Positions 12,171 to 22,499 of a stretch of DNA of 64,000 nucleotides are shown here, one piece after another. Each line of letters opens with the position of its first letter. The first letter of the stretch is position 1. The DNA comes from Lithospermum erythrorhizon (Eukaryota > Streptophyta > Magnoliopsida > Boraginales > Boraginaceae), in assembly GCA_019722365.1 (NCBI GenBank), contig JADFUC010001633.1, forward strand, positions 1 to 64,000. The letters run 5' to 3'. Position numbers and translations under genes: made by a program. The notes below the pieces were generated by a model. That model saw nothing but the letters and a program-made list of their open reading frames with translations. It did no database searches and was not told the DNA's origin.

Positions 12171-12401
12171 TCACAAGTACCTCGTCAATCTTAACAGACT
12201 TTCCACCGGAGTTAAATTAGAAAGTGGTATAGCAGCAATTTCCGAGTTTAGGAATACGGCGGGAAAATTTCGAGGAGATATGAAGGAATGAGTAGCTCGA
12301 GAATCAAGCAAGACTTTGCTTCCAACCCACATAAATTTAAAGTACACATTTACTACCAGAATCTTAGAAGCTTCTGCTAGGTAGCGCAAATATCTTCTCA
12401 C
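12171..12401 (-). pseudogene. Chromovirus D aspartic protease, altered active site
   Basis: A 76-residue minus frame contains KILVVNVYFKFMWVGSKVLL followed by DSRATHSFIS. The family motif is (V/L)LxDSGATHSFIS. Here the catalytic Asp and Ser are kept but the Gly of the D-S-G triad is Arg, which would be expected to abolish activity. It lies between the gag zinc-knuckle remnant and RT, as expected. The homologous site in element B (about 40150) still reads DSGATHSFVS. Confidence 0.8.
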
Positions 12402-12579
12402 GGCCCAGTTCAGTGCCGCTGACTAGTCCCAGCAACCTTATTACCGACTATTTCCAACTCCACGCTTCCAGCTTCTACACGCTGAATCGACCTCCGTGAC
12501 TTCCTTGATAGCCTCCTACTTTCATTTTGCCTTTGGAGTAAATGTGCTAACTTAACTCCCGCTAACACTACGCCTCACA

Positions 12580-13595
12580 GGGACTAATCCAACAACATGT
12601 GCCGCTTCTGGCGGCATCGATGCCAGAACCCCGCGACCACATCTCGGCATTCCCGCGGCTACATGACCCGATTTACCCGCAGCGGAAACACCCGCTGGTC
12701 ACTCACTCACGATAACCTCTCACAGAGATCCCCGGACGATTAAAAGACTGGGCACCAAAGCAGTAGTCTTTGAATTGAGAATTAATGCTTGAGCTGAGCG
12801 ACTCACATTTATGCTTGACATGTATTTGTGATGAGCGTCTGAAACCCATCGCTGACGCCCATCACAGGCGTGTATCTTCCTCTTTTCTCCCATGGCTGAG
12901 ACCTTCGGCCAAATCCATCTACATAGGCATCATTCACTAGTTCATGGAAAGTTGTATAATTCTTGGTAACCTTTGGTAGAGATCTCCAGTTCATTCCGTC
13001 CACGAATTTCGATCCTCTTCCCGCCGGTGGTATTCACCTCCGGAAGTAGGCGGAGATCCAGCTGAATCTTTTCTCGTAGTCATTTTATTCTTTACTGCTT
13101 AAGAGCTGGATCAATTATCTATAAGTTGACATATGCGCCTTAAGACAAAAGCTCCTGAAATAATTCTCTGAGGCCCGGTCCATGACTTGGGTGTCCGCCC
13201 GGCCCACTTAATCAAAGATGGGTGACCATTCTCCCTTAATCTAGAGCTCCACACCCATTATGTCCTTAGGCTGAGAATATGGTTCTCGACTCCCATTAAC
13301 TCCATGGAAGCTCAAATATACTCTCAGTCTCAGAATGAACTCTAATTCTGAATAGGAGAATCGGCTCGGTCAAATAACTTACCTGTAACTCCCACTTCAC
13401 GCTAGCCAGCTACTTCTGTTTCTACCGATCATGACATTTACTCGAGAATCACATGGTCCCAGCGGCAGCTGCATCGCTTACCTACAATCTCATCACATTT
13501 ACGCGACTCGGCTTTCTGCCTTTGGCACCTCTAGAACCACCGACTGCTTGCTAGCACTTTCTGGCGGCCCTTCTTGTGAGACCTCGTGGTGGCAT
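12580..13595 (-). pseudogene. Chromovirus D gag remnant
   Basis: The probable start is the minus ATG at 13595-13593, giving MPPRGLTRRAARK, typical of chromovirus gag (MPPRR...). Mid-gag is hard to follow. At 13003-12809 a frame reads YTTFHELVNDAYV, the capsid C-terminal block ('YxTFxELVxxAxxxE'). At about 12695-12650 there is a zinc-knuckle remnant, CFRCG, a stop, then GSC, from CX2CX4HX4C. The start is 134 bases from the primer site, a normal leader. Stops and shifts throughout. Confidence 0.7.
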
Positions 13596-13728
13596 CCCCA
13601 GCCGAGTCTGAAATAACCAAAAGAAAGGAAAGATCGAGACCCATGAAAACCCCAAATATCGACAACTCTGCAACAATTATCAACTTAGACACATAACCAC
13701 ACAAGACATCATAAAGACCACGAACACT

Positions 13729-13742
13729 GGCTCACGATACCA
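13729..13742 (-). promoter_or_regulatory. primer binding site of element D
   Basis: The minus strand reads TGGTATCGTGAGCC, close to the consensus TGGTATCAGAGCC (initiator Met tRNA). It lies four bases inside the LTR end, which reads GGGTCGTTATA on the minus strand. This orients D as minus and marks 13747 as the inner end of its 5' LTR. Confidence 0.75.
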
Positions 13743-13746
13743 AAAT

Positions 13747-14682
13747 TATAACGACCCGCTTTAAGTTGGCCGCCACGAGGATTTCAAGATCATTAACAAC
13801 ACGTACACGAGTCGCGTCGATGGATCTGATAAGAAATATGACTTCTTGACATTAACAAAAACAAAACTCTACATTCCGTCATTGGTGGTGTTCTAGCAGC
13901 ATAAACAAAATAACGCATACAACATAATACAAATCCACGAGTAATACAACCCCAAGGATATACAAAAGTAAAATACAACATAGAAAGTATGACAACGGAC
14001 CCTGAAATAAAATGGTGATATTTGATGAGGCTTGCTGTGCAGCGCTTTACGCCTATGATCTTCACGCGGCTCGTGAAATAGATCCTGGCCACCTCAATGA
14101 TGGCTCCACAGAGACCTAGGCATAAAAGCAGCCGTCCACTTAAGAAGATGGGAGTCGGTATTAAGTTGAGTGAATACAAATACCCACGAGGCTTTGCAAT
14201 CACGTATAATTAGTATATATATATGTATATCTGATAACGGGCTACATAATGAATAACTGTCCACAAATCACATAATACTATACGCAGAAGCTTATAACCA
14301 TCAACAATGCATATTCATTTAAAAGGTACTTGGTCTCGGCTTACAAAATCATCAAAGGCATCAAATGTGGAATCACTTTCAACAAATAAGTAAACACATG
14401 AGGAATCCACTCACGATAATCAACAAATAGGGAATCCACCTCCACAAATAGCCACGTATGATCCACCTCCAAATAATCGGATAGAGGCCTCCGCTTGTCC
14501 TCCCGGCTGACTACACCCTCGATATCGTATCTGAGCCTCCCGAATCCACGGTGCCCACCTTGATATGCATACCGCGCCCAGGCTTTCGGTCGGAGTTACC
14601 GCGCTCCGCAAATAACAAACAACGCCCAATCCATGCGGATTACACACACATCACACAGCCACCGGCACAAACACCACGGCAC
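13747..14682 (-). repeat. Truncated 5' LTR 'c' of element D (type-2 repeat units)
   Basis: It starts (plus strand) ATAACGACCCGCTTTAAG next to the primer site and contains CACGAGTCGC...GATGGATCTGATAA, matching LTRs h and i closely. Tandem AATCCACCTCCA/AATA units lie at 14365-14490. The LTR stops abruptly at about 14682, where plant-mobile-domain coding sequence begins, so more than half of the LTR, including its outer terminus, is missing. The 136-residue open frame at 13793-14203 is non-coding LTR sequence. Confidence 0.8.
14365..14490. repeat. About 30-bp tandem repeats in LTR c
   Basis: Imperfect GGAATCCACCTCCA and (C)AAATAATC/AGCCACGTATGA units, same family as in LTRs h and i. Confidence 0.75.
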
Positions 14683-16852
14683 ACGTGGGAAACATCTATA
14701 TCGCTTTGGGACATGTATCAATTTGGGAGGTCTTACTGTATTAGAGGCCTATTTGATGAGGTAATCGAGTGCTTCGACTGTGATATTGGACAAAGGCTGG
14801 CCTTTTCCCAAGACTTGCAAATATTTGTTCCATCCATTTCATCTTGTCCAAAGAAAGAAGTACTTTCGTCGCGTTTCTTTTGGTGACTAGATCGATTTTG
14901 GTGTAAAAGATTCCGTGTATTATGGTGCTCTCCCCCCAAGGAAAGAACAAAAGAGTAAGAGTAGGCGGTCCAGTCTTACACATAATCCAACCGGGGAGCT
15001 CCCAGGGATAAGACCATGGTCTAATAAAGACAAGAAACCCTTCTTTGACCTTAATGTTCGAGATGACTTGATGGAGGAAACTTACCTTGCTGCTTTTATA
15101 TCTTGTTGGATTTGGTTCTTTCCTAGAAATCAGTAGGTTGTGTTGACGAGAGATATTTAAGATGGCTGCCCATGGCTAGAGATCAGAGTTGTATATACAT
15201 TTTATCTAGCATGCAGAACTTAAATCTTGACCCAAAATTCGAAGAGGCTGGGGGCATAAAGACAAGTTTTCGATTCATTAAGTGTATAATTTGGATGAAA
15301 CTGTGCTGGCACACACTATACTACCCCCTCAGACTTGGAGGGTCCACTGGTTAAGTACAGTGGTGAAGGTGGTGCTAGATACTATAATGAGAGTTCTGCA
15401 TATAGGCGTTTTCAAACCAATCCATGATTGACAACAAATTGAGTCAGAACTCGTCGCTTTACTGATGATGGAGGTGATAAACCATTGCAAGAAGTATCTT
15501 ACTTCCTGAGTCTCCGTACAAATTTTCTCCCTAGAAGAGTTGATGGTGAATTTAGGACAGAACCTTACAATCCACATCGCTTTGCTCGCCAATTCGGATT
15601 CTGTCAGGACATTCCGGGTACTGCAATCGAAGATTATCGTCGGGTCCCATTAGATGTTGGGTTGAGGCTTTTGATCATGTACTTTATTTGTAACTAACAG
15701 AAGCTACTTTTCCATCTCATGAATCAAAGTTTACTTTTGATAAAAAGTTACGATGCTTGGTTGAAAGGAGCATATGCCAAAGATTCACAGCGAGCATCCG
15801 TTCATCCTCCTGTTTCTATCGTAGATGTTTCGAAGGAATATGATCCGACTAGGCCTCAACTTCAATTGCCTTCTCATGGAAAGGGTAAGGAGCTTCGCCT
15901 ATTTAGGAATAGGCCTGACCCCACTTCATCTCCTCATGACAGCTCTAGGACTCCGGAAGCAACCCCTCAAGTTTCTCGTGCTGGAAAAAGGAAGGAGATA
16001 TTTGAGGAGGATGAAGTAGATAGTGTTGACGACTAGTAGCTTTGGCGTGTGAGGTCGAGGGGTAGCTGAAGCCCATCAAAAGTACTTTCGAGGGGAATTT
16101 CTTTCTACCATCCTAAGCAGGGCACTGGGTGCAAAATCTTGTTCATGTTTGTAATGTTTGATCAGGCATTGTCTTTGAAGGGGTACAATTTGTTTAATCG
16201 CTCAATTGTGATCGAGAATACACGGAAGGACTTGTGTGGTGAGTGGTAGATTGACCAAGGACATATTATACATGCAAGATGGGGTGGTCATGCTCTTCAG
16301 GAGATGAAGTATATCAGCAAGTCAAATCTGTATCTCTTGGAAGACACTTTGAACTTACTTTTCAAGCGCACAATCTGCTTCACGATGCCTTGACTACGGT
16401 TTTCTAATCGTCGGGCGTTATCTCTTAACTCCGCTCGTTTGCTACAGCTTAGATCACAAATTGGCCAATCAAAGCATATATAGCAGAGGTTCTGAAGAAA
16501 TCGGTCAAACAGATGCAAAAGAGACTGAATTGAGGGAGAGGGTGGAGAAGACACTTGCCAGGAAAACAGACCTTCGTACCACTTCTTCGTAAAGATAAAG
16601 GAAGACATGAAATCACTACAGTCGGAAGTATCAACCCTTGAAGCAAAAACGTCTCTACTGAAGGAAACTGTGCTGAGCAAGGATGATGAAGAACGACTTC
16701 AGCATATGATCAAAGACTTGGATGCTCAGAAGCAAGGACTTCGTGATTTCAAAATTGCTTCCCAGCTTTATGAATTTTGTAAAACTTCTTGGGGCTTTAT
16801 TTTGTATACTTTAAATCTTGCTTTTATTAGTCCAAGCGGTTTATCGTGTTAA
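14683..16852 (+). pseudogene. Plant mobile domain (PMD, aminotransferase-like) ORF, broken; likely antisense ORF of Tat element E
   Basis: Plus-strand frames give, in order, PMD-family blocks: TWETSISLWDMYQFG, CIRGLFDEVIE, TCKYLFHPFHLVQRKKYFRR, DLNVRDDLMEETYLAAFISC, TREIFKMA, THYTTPSDLEGPLVKYSGEG, then RTEPYNPHRFARQFGFCQDI, then YDAWLKGAYAKDSQRA. A coiled-coil-like tail is at 16607-16852 (SLQSEVSTLEAKTSLLKETV). The N-terminus is cut by LTR c at 14682, and frameshifts and stops occur throughout. PMD proteins are known as host genes (MAIN/MAIL type) and as passengers of plant transposons. Extra ORFs, often antisense and 3' of pol, are known in Tat-lineage retrotransposons. This ORF lies 3' of the pol of E and antisense to it, so I infer it belonged to E. 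An independently captured gene fragment is the alternative. Confidence 0.75.
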
Positions 16853-17260
16853 TAGATTCTCCCGAACTACTTCCTTCATTTACGTCTTATCGTCATACTT
16901 TGCAATGAATTTCTTTTTGTGATAGTGAACTTGGAACTTTCAGTACGCCTCATACTCGAGGAATTTTATCCATGAGGATCAAGTCAAACGTAGTTCAAAA
17001 GGGAAATATAATTTTGGTTGGGGGGAGAGTGCAGTTTATATAGGGCCGGGGAGTATCTGTTGATTCCCCATCTCGAGACTCGATGGGACTTTTAAGTTTA
17101 ACATTTAATAAGACCCGATAGTAGGTTTATGATTTTACATACAATACCTCTGGTAGGATCTAACAGTTTACCCACATGCAATATCATTGGTGCGATCTAG
17201 CAGTTTAACCACGTGCAATGTCATTGGTGGTTCTTGGTGCAGTTATACTCATATTGGGCC
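16853..17260 (-). other. 3' non-coding region of Tat element E
   Basis: This stretch lies between the PMD ORF and the end of integrase. It holds the purine-rich run GGTTGGGGGGAGAG (about 17015-17028, plus strand), a minus-strand GATGGGGAATC stretch (about 17074) that might serve as polypurine tract, and the 37-bp tandem repeats at 17135-17230. No coding signal is visible. No 3' LTR of E was recognised. Confidence 0.5.
17135..17230. repeat. 37-bp tandem repeat, about 2.6 copies
   Basis: Two full units, 17157-17193 and 17194-17230, start GATCTARCAGTTTAMCCACR and end ATTGGTG. They differ at only a few positions. A partial unit precedes them at 17135-17156. Tandem repeats in the 3' untranslated part are a common feature of Tat/Ogre-type retrotransposons. 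Confidence 0.85.
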
Positions 17261-17269
17261 AGGAGTTTC

Positions 17270-18300
17270 CTTCGACCTATGGATAATATATCTTCAAGTA
17301 GCGACCATTGATTGGTCCTATCCTAACTCCGTCTTGATCTACCATCTTTATGATCGTTTGTATACCTCATGGATGTGTCTTGACCATCCCAACTTTGGCT
17401 CGAATTTCTTCCCACTTTATGGGTGATCGTTGATTGATGCTTTTGACGAAGTATCATGTCACCAACTTGAAAGAGATGACGGACTTTCTTGTTATAACAC
17501 TTGGAATCACGAGATTGATAGTCAATCTTTTGTTGCGCGTCGAGCCTTCTTTCGTCGAGAAATTAACTTTCTTCCAACCTAAAGGGGCATTTTTCACTGC
17601 TTGAGTGAGGCCTTAACTGAATAGCTATTCTCAAAGATGGGATTTGACGATATAACGGGAGGACAACTTCCACCATATACCAATGTATAAGAGGAGTTAT
17701 TTGTGTGGGTGTTCTATATGTTTGTCTATCATACAGGCTTAATCGTCTCTCTGTGCAGTCTCATGGATTTGCTGACGACTTTCTTGAAGATATTGCACAA
17801 ATTTTTTGTTGAAAGCTTCAGCCAACCCCGTGCTTTGAGATAATACATCGAAGGTACTTTTGAATCAAACTTTTGACATGAGAGTACGTAATCAAGCGTT
17901 AGCCAGATGACTTCCCGTTGCTCAGTTATGATATGTCTGGGCACGCCATAACGATATATGAGGTTTACTCGTATGAATTTGGCCACTTCTTCTTGCGTTC
18001 CATTTTTCAAGGGCACTGCTTCAGCCCACTTGGAGAAGTAATCTGTTGCTGCAAGTATGTAAATGTGTCCTGCCGAGCTTTTTGGCAGTGGTCCAACCAT
18101 GTCAAAGTCCGCGTCGTGAAAGGCCATGAAGAAGCGATTCGAGATTGTAGTGGTTACGTGGTTGGTGGATAATTTCGCGTGTGAAAGCTGACAAGGTTGA
18201 CATCTTTTCTTGAATTCAAGCAATCTTTGACCATAGTTGGCCAATAATATCCCATCCGTTTGATTTGGAAATAAGTTTTTCGTCCAGTTGATGGCCCGTA
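17270..18300 (-). pseudogene. Tat element E integrase remnant
   Basis: The largest frame (18244-17729) reads CQPCQLSHAKLSTNH, DADFDMVGPLPKSSAGHIYI, LAATDYFSKWAEAVPLKNGT, FIRVNLIYRYGVPRHIIT and NLCNIFKKVVSKS. This is the Tat-type integrase: zinc-finger end, first catalytic Asp in ATDYFSKW, and the region of the second near IITxN, where E-Q-R-E replaces the usual D-N-G. Broken frames to about 17270 contain LFQVGDMIL and DQDG...GPINGKF-like residues, the GPY module. I see no chromodomain, as expected for Tat. Confidence 0.85.
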
Positions 18301-18639
18301 CACGAGAATGAGCTTCTTCCGTTGATACTGCGTGCCTCTTCTTCTTGAGGCATCAGTAATACACCCGTCAAACGATCTTACGAAGAGCGTCTCTTTGTAA
18401 TAGACTTGAGGGCCGGCCGGACATCAGATCTTCTTTGAATTCTCGTCAATTAACTTTCCATATTGGGGAGGTAATTAATTAAGGTTGTCTCGAGATGCTT
18501 CCCACGTGATCTCGCCAGACAAACTCTGAGTTTCATCTTCCTTCACAATTAGTAAGCATCTTCTCTATTTTGGAACATAGGTGGTACGACCCAATTTTTG
18601 ACATCACTGCGATCCGAATCTCTTCTCGTAGCAATTTGC

Positions 18640-19200
18640 CGTCTGAGGCCGAGAACACCAAAAGAATCGACTTGCTTGTTCAGCGATCTGGTTTATGTTC
18701 AATCGAGAAGTCTTGATTGATTCATGAGTTTCGGTGCGTAGTAAAGTAGTATGGTATCAACTCGGGCTTCGACTTCATAATCCCCAAGGAGTTGGTTGAT
18801 GACTAGTTGTAAGTCATAGTAAAACTCTATTACTGAGATTTTCAGGCCGACATGATTTCGAGTCCTAACGTAAAAGCTTGATATCTTTGCCGTGTTTGAA
18901 CATTTGTTGCGCCGAGGAGATGAATATGGGAGCATATCTTGTTCAGGTGTTATGAAAATAACTCCATCTCGGCCTCATCCTACGGCTCCTGAGTCAAGTA
19001 CATCTTCCATGGTGGTAAAATTTCGTCATCGTCGCATCCTCATCGGTAATTCATCGAGTTCCTATTCAGCCCCGGTATGGGATGATGCGCGAAGTCTGCC
19101 AAAACTTGCCCGCGGCTTTAGAGGCACGTATATGATTTCAAATTGTTGAATTTGGGCGCCATCGCGCGACGTCACCATGCAAGGCGGTTTCGACATAACA
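18640..19200 (-). pseudogene. Second RNase H (aRH) remnant of element E
   Basis: The frame 18935-18699 contains DLQLVINQLLGDYEVEARVD then YYAPKLM. This matches the second, archaeal-type RNase H of Tat-lineage elements (GDSxLVINQLxGxYEVKxxxLxxYxxYAxxL); the catalytic D of 'GDS' falls in YYDLQ. It lies between the first RNase H (19264-19540) and integrase, exactly where the extra domain sits in Tat. Upstream fragments are too broken to place. Confidence 0.75.
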
Positions 19201-19263
19201 TAATTTGATCAGTTGCTTTGAGATTAAGCAGACGGTATGAGCTTGAAAGTAATGTGTTTCAAC

Positions 19264-20420
19264 TTAGCGGGATTGCAAAAATGAGGCGAGCCATGACTTT
19301 TCAATTGGGGCATATTTCGGCTCATTTGGTGTGTAAATTAAATCGAGCCACAGAGATAGTCTGATGCATTCTCCGCTTCCGCTTCTGCATTCTCTTGTGC
19401 GAGTAATGCCCCCGATCGTTCTGGTTGCGTAAAGGATTAGTGGTTTTTCACGGAGTGAAGTGCGACTGACAGGCGGTTTCATGAGGTATGATTTGATGCC
19501 CCGGCGAAAATTCTTCGCGTCGCCGTCCCGATCAAACAAAGGTGCTTTTCTTCATCAATCATTGAAGGTTGACATACTCCTGCTAGGTTGGAAGTAAACT
19601 TGACGAAAGGTAAGCCAATTTCGCGCGCTCTTGAGCTGCCATTGAATATTGCGAGGAGTTCCGGCGTATTTGGCGATGGCATCAATCTTTGGGCTGCTCA
19701 TCTGATACCCATTGACGAACTATGAAGCCTAGAAACTCTGAGGTTACACAGCACATTTTGGAGGATTAAATGCTTGAGTTTATAAGCGTCGAGAAGTCTC
19801 TCAACACTACTCTGAGATCGGATACATGGTATTCCTTGCTCTTTTATTTGCTGTAAATCATCGACGCAACGCTTCGACATTCTTATGGGCATATCGTCCA
19901 ATATTTTACGCATGGCGGTATGTTGCTCGGCGTTTTGACCAAATGGCATCACTTTGTAACAATATATACCCTTGGGAGTTCGAAAAGAGTTAACTCCTCA
20001 TCTTCTGGTGCCATTCGAATTTGGTTATACCCAGAAGAACCATCCATGAATATCGATGCCATTGCCCGGTTATCGCGTCAATCGTTAACTTTCGGTATGA
20101 GCAAGGAAAATCATCTTTTGGACATGCTTGAGTGAGATCTCTGAAGTCAACGCAAACTCGTATTTTTTTAAGTTCTTCTTCTCACGAGGGAACTATGTTG
20201 GACAGGCGGATGTTTACCTCCCGGATGAAACCGGCATCGATCAATTATTTACTTCAGCCCCGATTGCGGGACCAACTCTGGTGAAATCTTCTTTGAGCAC
20301 TTCTTGATCGGCCTAACCCGCTCTTTCTGACTAGATGATGAATTGCGACCTTTGGGTCCAAACCCGGGCATCTACGTGGCGGTCCATTGCAAACACGTCT
20401 TGAAACCATGGAGAATCCAC
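19264..20420 (-). pseudogene. Tat element E reverse transcriptase and first RNase H
   Basis: At about 20045-19975 minus frames give FMDGSSGYNQIRMAPEDEEL, then FRTPKGIYCYKVMPFGQNAE, typical Tat RT. The frame 19952-19698 continues through a damaged YVDD box (CVDDLQQIKEQ) to LRVSRLHSSSMGIR. The frame 19539-19264 is RNase H: FRRGIKSYLMKPPV, KPLILYAT, YAPIEKSWLA. At about 20350-20300 PGLDPKVAIHHLV-like residues mark the RT N-terminus. Many shifts make it non-functional. Confidence 0.85.
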
Positions 20421-21470
20421 GTACCCTTTTTCCTCTGCGGTTAAGAGAAGGCGTATATATGGACGTGGCTGCGTCGTTTATTGCCCTAGTTATTTTCTTT
20501 CAGCTCATCAACAGTCGACTTTACACCTTCCTCAAATGTTGGTGGGGCCTCTTCGGCGTCCTCCTCTATGGTCTCATCGTCATTGTGATAATATAGATGG
20601 GGATCCACCGCTCTCCTCCAATTCCTCGAGGTTCTTTGAAAGGGGCTCTCTTGAAGCTTACCTTCCCGGTGATGCCACGACTCTTGCCAGGGACATGTTA
20701 AGCCGGACATGTCTTTTCATCCCTACCTTCGAACTTCTTCAACACTTTTGTTCCCTTTGACTTATCAAACACTAGAGTCATGCTTCCTAAGCGGTCCCCG
20801 ATCTCGAATCACAGGACTTTCATTTTGGATTCTTTTGCCCCCGACCTTTGGAATCTGATTTGTCGTTGGTGTGCTCATGCTGGAAGATTGACTTCGGTGA
20901 TCATTTAATCCGTTAAGCCTCGGTCTCGAGGCCGATTGATCTCAACTTTTGATAAATACCGGGCTTGTTTGGAGAGACATCTTCTTCTTGAATGTAGTTA
21001 TTGTTTGCTCTTGATATGAATTCGGACAAAGAGGAGGTAGTGTATATCAGGCCACACATGCCGGGCTTTGATGGCATATCCTCACATCCTTAGAATTTTA
21101 CGAGTCTCATTGAAGCCGTTACCTTTTTCACGGTCAGTGCAGGTAGCTTCCACTATTGACTCATGCTTTTGGGATCGTACCCGGCTTTGACAGAGATTCA
21201 TATGAGGCGATCAACGTCATTTTTGGTAGAGTTTCCACCTCCATGCTCTGTAAACATCCATCAATAGGAAGCGACGAATATACAAGGCTTTAGAGTGGGC
21301 TAAATCTTCCCTCGTTCTTGTGACAGGGAGGTTAAACCTTTAAAACTGTGGGACTCGCATATCTCTTCTCTTGATGTGCTTTGATGTAAAATGAATCATT
21401 GGAACTCTAACATCTTCTTTCTCGTTTTCCTTTGTTTCTTGGATCTACGGAAGAACTTCTTCTTTGATGG
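20421..21470 (-). pseudogene. Element E protease-RT linker region
   Basis: The frame 20710-20486 reads ADPHLYYHNDD-like, EEAPPTFEEGVKSTVDELKE, which resembles the acidic linker ahead of RT in Tat polyproteins ('...PPxxEDGGxxTVDELKEINLG'). The rest (20760-21470) has no motif I can name but keeps the order of the element. Confidence 0.6.
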
Positions 21471-22180
21471 CTCATCCACATTCCTTATTCTTCCGGATGT
21501 AGTATTTTGCATCAGCAGTGTGATTCAAGTTACGTATTGAATGGGTTATCGTCTGCATGTCGTCCTTTCGACTCCGTGCTGCTATATTTGAAGCATTGGT
21601 GGGCGGAAGGAACAACGTTAATGGAGTGTATCCATGAGTCGTCCAAGCGGCATGTTGTAGGTGGTCTGCCGATGACATGAAACCATGAGGTTGACTCCTT
21701 ATCTCTATGGATAGAGAGGATAAATTTCAAGAATCCTTTAGCTCGCTTGGTTGAAGCAGAATCATAAGTGGAGCTTCTGTTGCGACTCCTCAATCGAAAT
21801 ACCAATTATCTGAGGGTCTTCAATGGTAAAATATTTACGCCGATCCTCCATCAATTAAGATTAGTGACTCTCTTTTCACGTATGCCGGATACATACGGAG
21901 AATTAGGTTATAGTGTAGGCATCTTAAAACAAATCTCTTCAGTTAATGTGAGGGAAACGGTACATTTTTCTTCATCCGTCTGAGGTGTTTCTTCTTTGAC
22001 TTCTTCTTTGGAAGAGGTTCCCTCTTCCTCTTCGTAAACATGGTGACAAGATTCATACCCATTATGTCCCCAAAACCTCTCAGGAATGAAGTCTCTCAAA
22101 GTGATTGGGGATGGTCTTTTTAGTAAGACCGGCTCAACTTCTTGCAAGGTACCAATGGGATGGCAAGTCAACAATCTTCT
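21471..22180 (-). pseudogene. Element E protease-side region
   Basis: The frame 21805-21530 holds WFHVIGRPPTTCRLDD, then WIHSINVVPSAHQCFKYSST and HADDNPF. It corresponds to the block after the aspartic protease in Tat polyproteins (GRPWIHxxxAVPSTLHQxLKY...ADDxPF). The frame 22174-21908 reads ITLRDFIPERFWGHNG and ESCHHVYEEEEGTSSKEEVK. The catalytic D-S/T-G triad was not found and is probably in a damaged part. Confidence 0.65.
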
Positions 22181-22499
22181 CTTATTGAAATGCTTCTTAA
22201 CCGTCTTTATCTTTGGTAAAGTTTGTCTCAGACTTTCCTTTGAGAATGAGATGTTTCTTTACGCAAACGAGTCCATCAACTTCCTCCCACAGCGCTTTAA
22301 ATGCCGTGCGGAACTAAAACCCTGCCGTGCGGATGAGCATGGTTACTCTCCTTTTTAGATCTGGTAATAGCTGGCATGGGTACATCCTCATGAACATTAA
22401 CAGTTATCGGATCCATACTTCCAAACCCGATAGTTACTTGATTAGTGGCAACCTTCCTGCTTCCTCGAGGAGTATCACTTATTTATTAAAGGCTAATTC

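Noticed and set aside
13793..14203. 136-residue minus open frame
   Set aside because: It lies wholly inside LTR c; the aligned parts of LTRs h and i do not keep the frame, and its residues resemble no family.
14733..14983. Minus open frames of 68 and 80 residues
   Set aside because: Shadows of the PMD coding sequence on the plus strand.
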